Shown in pieces: positions 60,933 to 64,000 of a stretch of 64,000 bases of DNA; within the stretch, counting starts at the first letter, position 1, and each line of letters opens with the position of its first letter. Below the pieces are notes generated by a model. The model was not told the DNA's origin. It did no database searches and saw only the letters and a list, made by a program, of their open reading frames with translations. The position numbers were made by a program, and so were the translations under genes. The stretch comes from Pseudofrankia sp. DC12 (lineage in GTDB: Bacteria; Actinomycetota; Actinomycetes; Frankiales; Frankiaceae): positions 3,860,540-3,924,539 of the forward strand of contig NZ_KQ031391.1 in the NCBI RefSeq assembly GCF_000966285.1, in the 5' to 3' direction.

Positions 60933-62435
60933 TCAGGGGTCGGCGCGGTCGGACCGAGTGGAGCCGCGCTGGCCCTCCCTGAGATCGCGGCTGGTCTGGC
61001 GCAGGTCGCGGCTGGCCTCGAGGCCGGTCCTGGCCGGCGTACCTGGGTGAGCCGCCGCCATGACCTGCTCCTGCTGGGGGAGGCTCACGACGACGGCGGT
61101 CGGACCGTCTGGCGGGCTGGTCAGCGTGAAGGTGCCGTCCATGGCGCGGACACGCTCGGTGAGCCCCGCGAGCCCGCCGCCTGGGGTGGCACTCGCGCCG
61201 CCGCGGCCGTCGTCGGTGACGGTCAGCTCGATCGTCCGGCCGCGCTGGGCCACCCGGACGTCCGCGGTGGTCGCGGCGCTGTGTTTGCTGATGTTGGTGA
61301 GCAGCTCGGCGGTCGTGAAGTAGAGCAGCCCCTCGACGGCGCCGGACGGGCGGCTCGGCAGGTCCACGTTGACGGTGACCGGGACGACGCAGCGTCCGGC
61401 GACGTTCGACAGCGCCGCCCCGAGGCCCCGCTCGGTGAGGATCGCCGGATGGATGCCGCGGGCAAGGCTGCGTAGCTCCTCAAGGGCGACCTTGACCTCG
61501 CCGTGTGCCTGCTCCACCATCCGTGCCGCGGTCGCCGGGTCCTCGCTCATCCGCTCCTTGGCGAGACCCAGATCCATGGCCAACGCGACGAGCCGGGCCT
61601 GGGCGCCGTCATGAAGGTCGCGTTCGATCCGGCGCCGGTCGGCGGCGGCGGCGTCGACCATCGTCTCCCGGCCCGCCTCCAGCTCGCGGATGCGCCGTTC
61701 CATCGCGCTCGACGGCGAGAGCAGCGCCGACATCAGCGCACGATCGACGGCGGCGAACCCGTACACGATGTAGGGCGCCACCGGCCAAAGGGCGAGCAGG
61801 ACCGTGAGCGTCACGCTGAACGAGACGATCCCCCACGGGAGCCGGATCAACAGGTACAACGCCGCCCGCCAGCCGACCGGGTCGGAAAGCTGGGCCCACA
61901 GCCACCCGAAGAACCCGGAGCCGCGAACCGGCACCTTGGACGGTGTCGGGATATCGACGTCGAGCAATGATCGGGCTCGTGCTCGGTCAAGCCGGCCCCA
62001 CATGCGGCAGATGATCAGGCCTACGGCCAGCAGCGGCAGCCCGGTGATCGTGATCGCGAGCCCGCTACCGAGGGTCAGAAGGACGACCATCGAGACGAAC
62101 CCGGCGATGGCTAGCGGCAGGTTCAGCAGCTCGAACGCGACCTGTTTCCAGGCCCGCGCACCGATCCCCAGCAGGGGAATCGGCTCCGTCGCCGGCTTCC
62201 GCGCATCCAGCGGCGAGGCCCCCGCGGCGCTGGCCAGGGCGGCCGGCGCATCGGCGGGACGAGGCGGCGGCCCCTCGGCAACTTCGGCTTCGGCGTCGCG
62301 CTGCGCCCAGGCACCCGCCGCCTCGGCGTCGTTCTTTTCCGAGGCATCCTCTGCTACGGCGTCGTTCTTTTCCGAAACGCCCAGGTACGGCTTGCCGGGA
62401 ATGGCGCGTTCCGCTGCCACACGATCGGGTTCCAC
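60933..62435 (-). CDS. HisKA_3-type membrane histidine kinase
   Basis: A 500-residue sensor kinase. The first 85 residues are polar with a repeated SEKNDA unit (encoded by an 18-bp direct repeat). A putative sensor region has about four transmembrane segments (about 100-225). The phosphoacceptor helix has His275 in RRRIERDLHDGAQARLVALA. The ATPase part shows FTTAELLTNISKHSAATTAD, TVTDDGRGGASATPGGGLAG and a complete C-terminal fold. Such kinases pair with NarL-type regulators; none is adjacent. GTG 62435 is the given start; upstream extension is possible. It is divergent from DUF3052. Confidence 0.85.
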   Translation of the reverse strand: MEPDRVAAERAIPGKPYLGVSEKNDAVAEDASEKNDAEAAGAWAQRDAEAEVAEGPPPRPADAPAALASAAGASPLDARKPATEPIPLLGIGARAWKQVAFELLNLPLAIAGFVSMVVLLTLGSGLAITITGLPLLAVGLIICRMWGRLDRARARSLLDVDIPTPSKVPVRGSGFFGWLWAQLSDPVGWRAALYLLIRLPWGIVSFSVTLTVLLALWPVAPYIVYGFAAVDRALMSALLSPSSAMERRIRELEAGRETMVDAAAADRRRIERDLHDGAQARLVALAMDLGLAKERMSEDPATAARMVEQAHGEVKVALEELRSLARGIHPAILTERGLGAALSNVAGRCVVPVTVNVDLPSRPSGAVEGLLYFTTAELLTNISKHSAATTADVRVAQRGRTIELTVTDDGRGGASATPGGGLAGLTERVRAMDGTFTLTSPPDGPTAVVVSLPQQEQVMAAAHPGTPARTGLEASRDLRQTSRDLREGQRGSTRSDRADP

Positions 62436-62612
62436 GGCTCCAGCCTGCCTTGTCGTCCCGGCCACGCACCATAGGCCGAGCCCGCCGGCCCTGGTCGGGA
62501 GAACCCCACCCTGCGCCGGGGGTGTGAGGGCGTGGCCGGCGCGTCGCGAGCTGTGGCCCGGTCGTGCCAGGTGGTACCGGTCGACGTCGGCGGCGGGTCC
62601 CCAGATAACACT

Positions 62613-63053
62613 GTGACCGTGACAGCGGCGCAGGCAGGCTACTCGGGGACCCCGATGGTGCGGAAGCTCGGCGTCAAGGCCGGACAACTGGTCGTGCTGT
62701 GCGGGGCGCCAGCAGGCTGGACCATCCCGGACCTGCCGGCCGACGTGACAAGCCGGCGGTTCGCCGAGCCGCCAGCCGTCGAACCGCCCAGCGCTGCGGA
62801 TCTCGTCGTCGCCTTCTGCCGGACGCCCGACGAGCCGGCGGCCGCGATCGCCGGCTTCGGGCAGGTCGTCTTCCCGGCTGGCGCGCTGTGGATCGCCTGG
62901 CCACGCCGGGCGGCCGGCCACCGCAGCGATGTCACCGAGAACCTGATCCGCGACGAGGCCCTGCCGCTCGGCCTGGTCGACACCAAGGTCGCCGCCCTGG
63001 ACACCGACTGGTCCGGCCTCAAACTCGTCTGGCGCAAGGAACGGCGGAAGTAG
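62613..63053 (+). CDS. DUF3052 family protein
   Basis: A 146-residue protein of the actinobacterial DUF3052 family (MTVTAAQAGYSGTPMVRKLG, VTENLIRDEALPLGLVDTKV, WSGLKLVWRKERRK). The function is not established. GTG 62613 opens directly on the conserved region; an in-frame start further left would add poorly conserved residues. It is divergent from the kinase gene across about 180 bp. Confidence 0.85.
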   Translation: MTVTAAQAGYSGTPMVRKLGVKAGQLVVLCGAPAGWTIPDLPADVTSRRFAEPPAVEPPSAADLVVAFCRTPDEPAAAIAGFGQVVFPAGALWIAWPRRAAGHRSDVTENLIRDEALPLGLVDTKVAALDTDWSGLKLVWRKERRK

Positions 63054-63322
63054 CCGCGCTGCCGCCATTGCCAGCGTGGGCGGCCGAGGTAGGCGGCGAG
63101 GCGGTCGACGAGGGGCCGACAAGCGGTACCGCGAGCCGGCATGACCGGTTCCGGCGGCGTCATACCCGTAGAGGCCAGGTCCAGGGGATGTAACAGCAGG
63201 TCGGTAGCGTGCCGGCAGCTGCGACGGTACGGACTGGCAAGGCAGACGTGCGATGTGCGTCAGCCCTGCGGAGCGGGTTCGCGCCGGCAAGAGGAGCCGT
63301 GTGCGGGGACGAGGGAGCGGGA

Positions 63323-64000
63323 ATGGATGCCGGCGAGGTGGGCGCGGCCGCGTTGACGGTGGTCAACGCGCTGCTGCTGACGATGGCGGACGGGGTGGAG
63401 CCGTTCCGTGGCTGGTTGACCGTCGATGCGGACGGCACGATCTCCGGAATCGGGCCCGGCGACCCGCCAGCGGCGCCTTCGACCGGCGAGGCCGGCGCCG
63501 CCCCGGCGGCCGGGACCGCGCTGGACGTGGGCGGGGCGATCGTCGCTCCGGGGTTCATCTCCGCGCACAGCCACCTGTTCATGTCCGGCCTCCGCGGCCT
63601 CGGCGTAGGCGAGACGCTGTACGGCTGGCTTGCCGAGAACATGGCGGTTCTGACCGGAGCCGGCGTCGAGGACCTGTACTGGTTCACCCTGCACGGCGGC
63701 CTGGACTTCGCCCGCAACGGCATAACCTCGGCGTTCAACTTCGCCCAGAGCCGGGTGATCTGGAAGTACGACCCGCAGGTCGGCAGCGCCAGCCTTGGGA
63801 AGGTCCATCCGGTCGACTTCCTGACCCGCCAGGTCGACGCGGGCGCCGACGCCGGCATTCGGGTGATGTCCGCGATCCGGCTCGATGACGAGGCCTTCCC
63901 CGAGCGGCAGGTTCTCGACACGTTCGCCCAGGTGGCCGACTACATCGAGGCGAACGTGCCACCCCTGCTCAACCTCGGTGCCGCAATCTTCGGTGCCGTC
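63323..64000 (+). CDS. Amidohydrolase family protein, runs off the right edge
   Basis: The frame is open to the window end (226 codons visible). It starts at ATG 63323 after GAGGGAGCGGGA and encodes an N-terminal beta-sandwich (TVVNALLLTMADGVEPFRGW) and the metal-binding motif AHSHLF. GLGVGETLYGWLAENMAVL and ADAGIRVMSAIRLDDEAFPE follow. This is the imidazolonepropionase/guanine deaminase-like side of the amidohydrolase superfamily. Substrate unknown; the C-terminal catalytic residues lie outside the window. The neighbouring DUF3052 gene is 270 bp upstream. Confidence 0.85.
   Translation, partial: MDAGEVGAAALTVVNALLLTMADGVEPFRGWLTVDADGTISGIGPGDPPAAPSTGEAGAAPAAGTALDVGGAIVAPGFISAHSHLFMSGLRGLGVGETLYGWLAENMAVLTGAGVEDLYWFTLHGGLDFARNGITSAFNFAQSRVIWKYDPQVGSASLGKVHPVDFLTRQVDAGADAGIRVMSAIRLDDEAFPERQVLDTFAQVADYIEANVPPLLNLGAAIFGAV

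Noticed and set aside
1-64000. Prophage, CRISPR array or biosynthetic gene cluster
   Set aside because: No structural phage genes, no repeat-spacer array and no modular synthases were seen; the only mobile element is the ISAs1-type insertion.

Overview
The window is high-GC DNA with GTG starts, purine-rich ribosome binding sites and strong third-position G/C. It carries XRE/DUF5753 and DUF397 proteins, DUF3052, F420-type luciferase-like oxidoreductases, a mycobacterial-type 7Fe ferredoxin, a DUF3516 helicase and a CsoR-type repressor. Together these point to a soil or plant-associated actinobacterium; a Frankia-like genome is my best guess but is not proved by sequence alone. It is an ordinary chromosomal region: no tRNA, rRNA, CRISPR array or prophage was seen, and there is one insertion sequence.

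Layout. 1-5 kb: a CsoR-family repressor, a TPR-like protein, then a minus-strand module encoding an OmpA-domain lipoprotein, a second lipoprotein and two four-helix membrane proteins (an uncharacterised envelope set), ended by a clear terminator. 5-18 kb: a methyltransferase, a soluble Ser/Thr kinase with fibronectin-like repeats, a polytopic GT-C-like protein, two luciferase-like oxidoreductases, two short-chain dehydrogenases, a lipoprotein beta-propeller and a receiver-cyclase. 19-26 kb: a soluble histidine kinase, a compact operon (metallo-amidohydrolase, 7Fe ferredoxin, di-iron ferritin-like enzyme) divergent from a LysR regulator, and a receiver/HisKA_3 pair. 26-31 kb: lipid genes (acyl-CoA ligase, histidine phosphatase, AidB-like acyl-CoA dehydrogenase) and an FMN reductase. 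31-38 kb: a repeat-bearing hypothetical protein, the cbs-metB transsulfuration operon, a cold-shock protein, and DUF397 translationally coupled to an unknown gene.

38-43 kb: two palindrome-rich, gene-poor stretches flank an XRE/DUF5753 regulator cut in two by a complete ISAs1-family element. Its inverted repeats and 9-bp target duplication are readable, and removing it restores a 288-codon frame. 43-52 kb: a PAS-EAL protein, a membrane-anchored cyclophilin with a very acidic tail, a Pro/Thr-rich membrane protein, a DUF3516 helicase, and a secreted lysozyme-like/peptidoglycan-binding protein preceded by a cyclic-di-AMP (ydaO/yuaA) riboswitch. 52-64 kb: a remnant of a PstS-like binding protein, kdpE and kdpD without kdpFABC in view, an APC-type permease, a CorA-type transporter, another HisKA_3 kinase, DUF3052 and a truncated amidohydrolase.

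The most rewarding items are the c-di-AMP riboswitch next to the potassium-sensing genes, the amidohydrolase/ferredoxin/di-iron operon with a LysR-type site over the regulator's own start codon, the envelope lipoprotein module, and the IS-split regulator.
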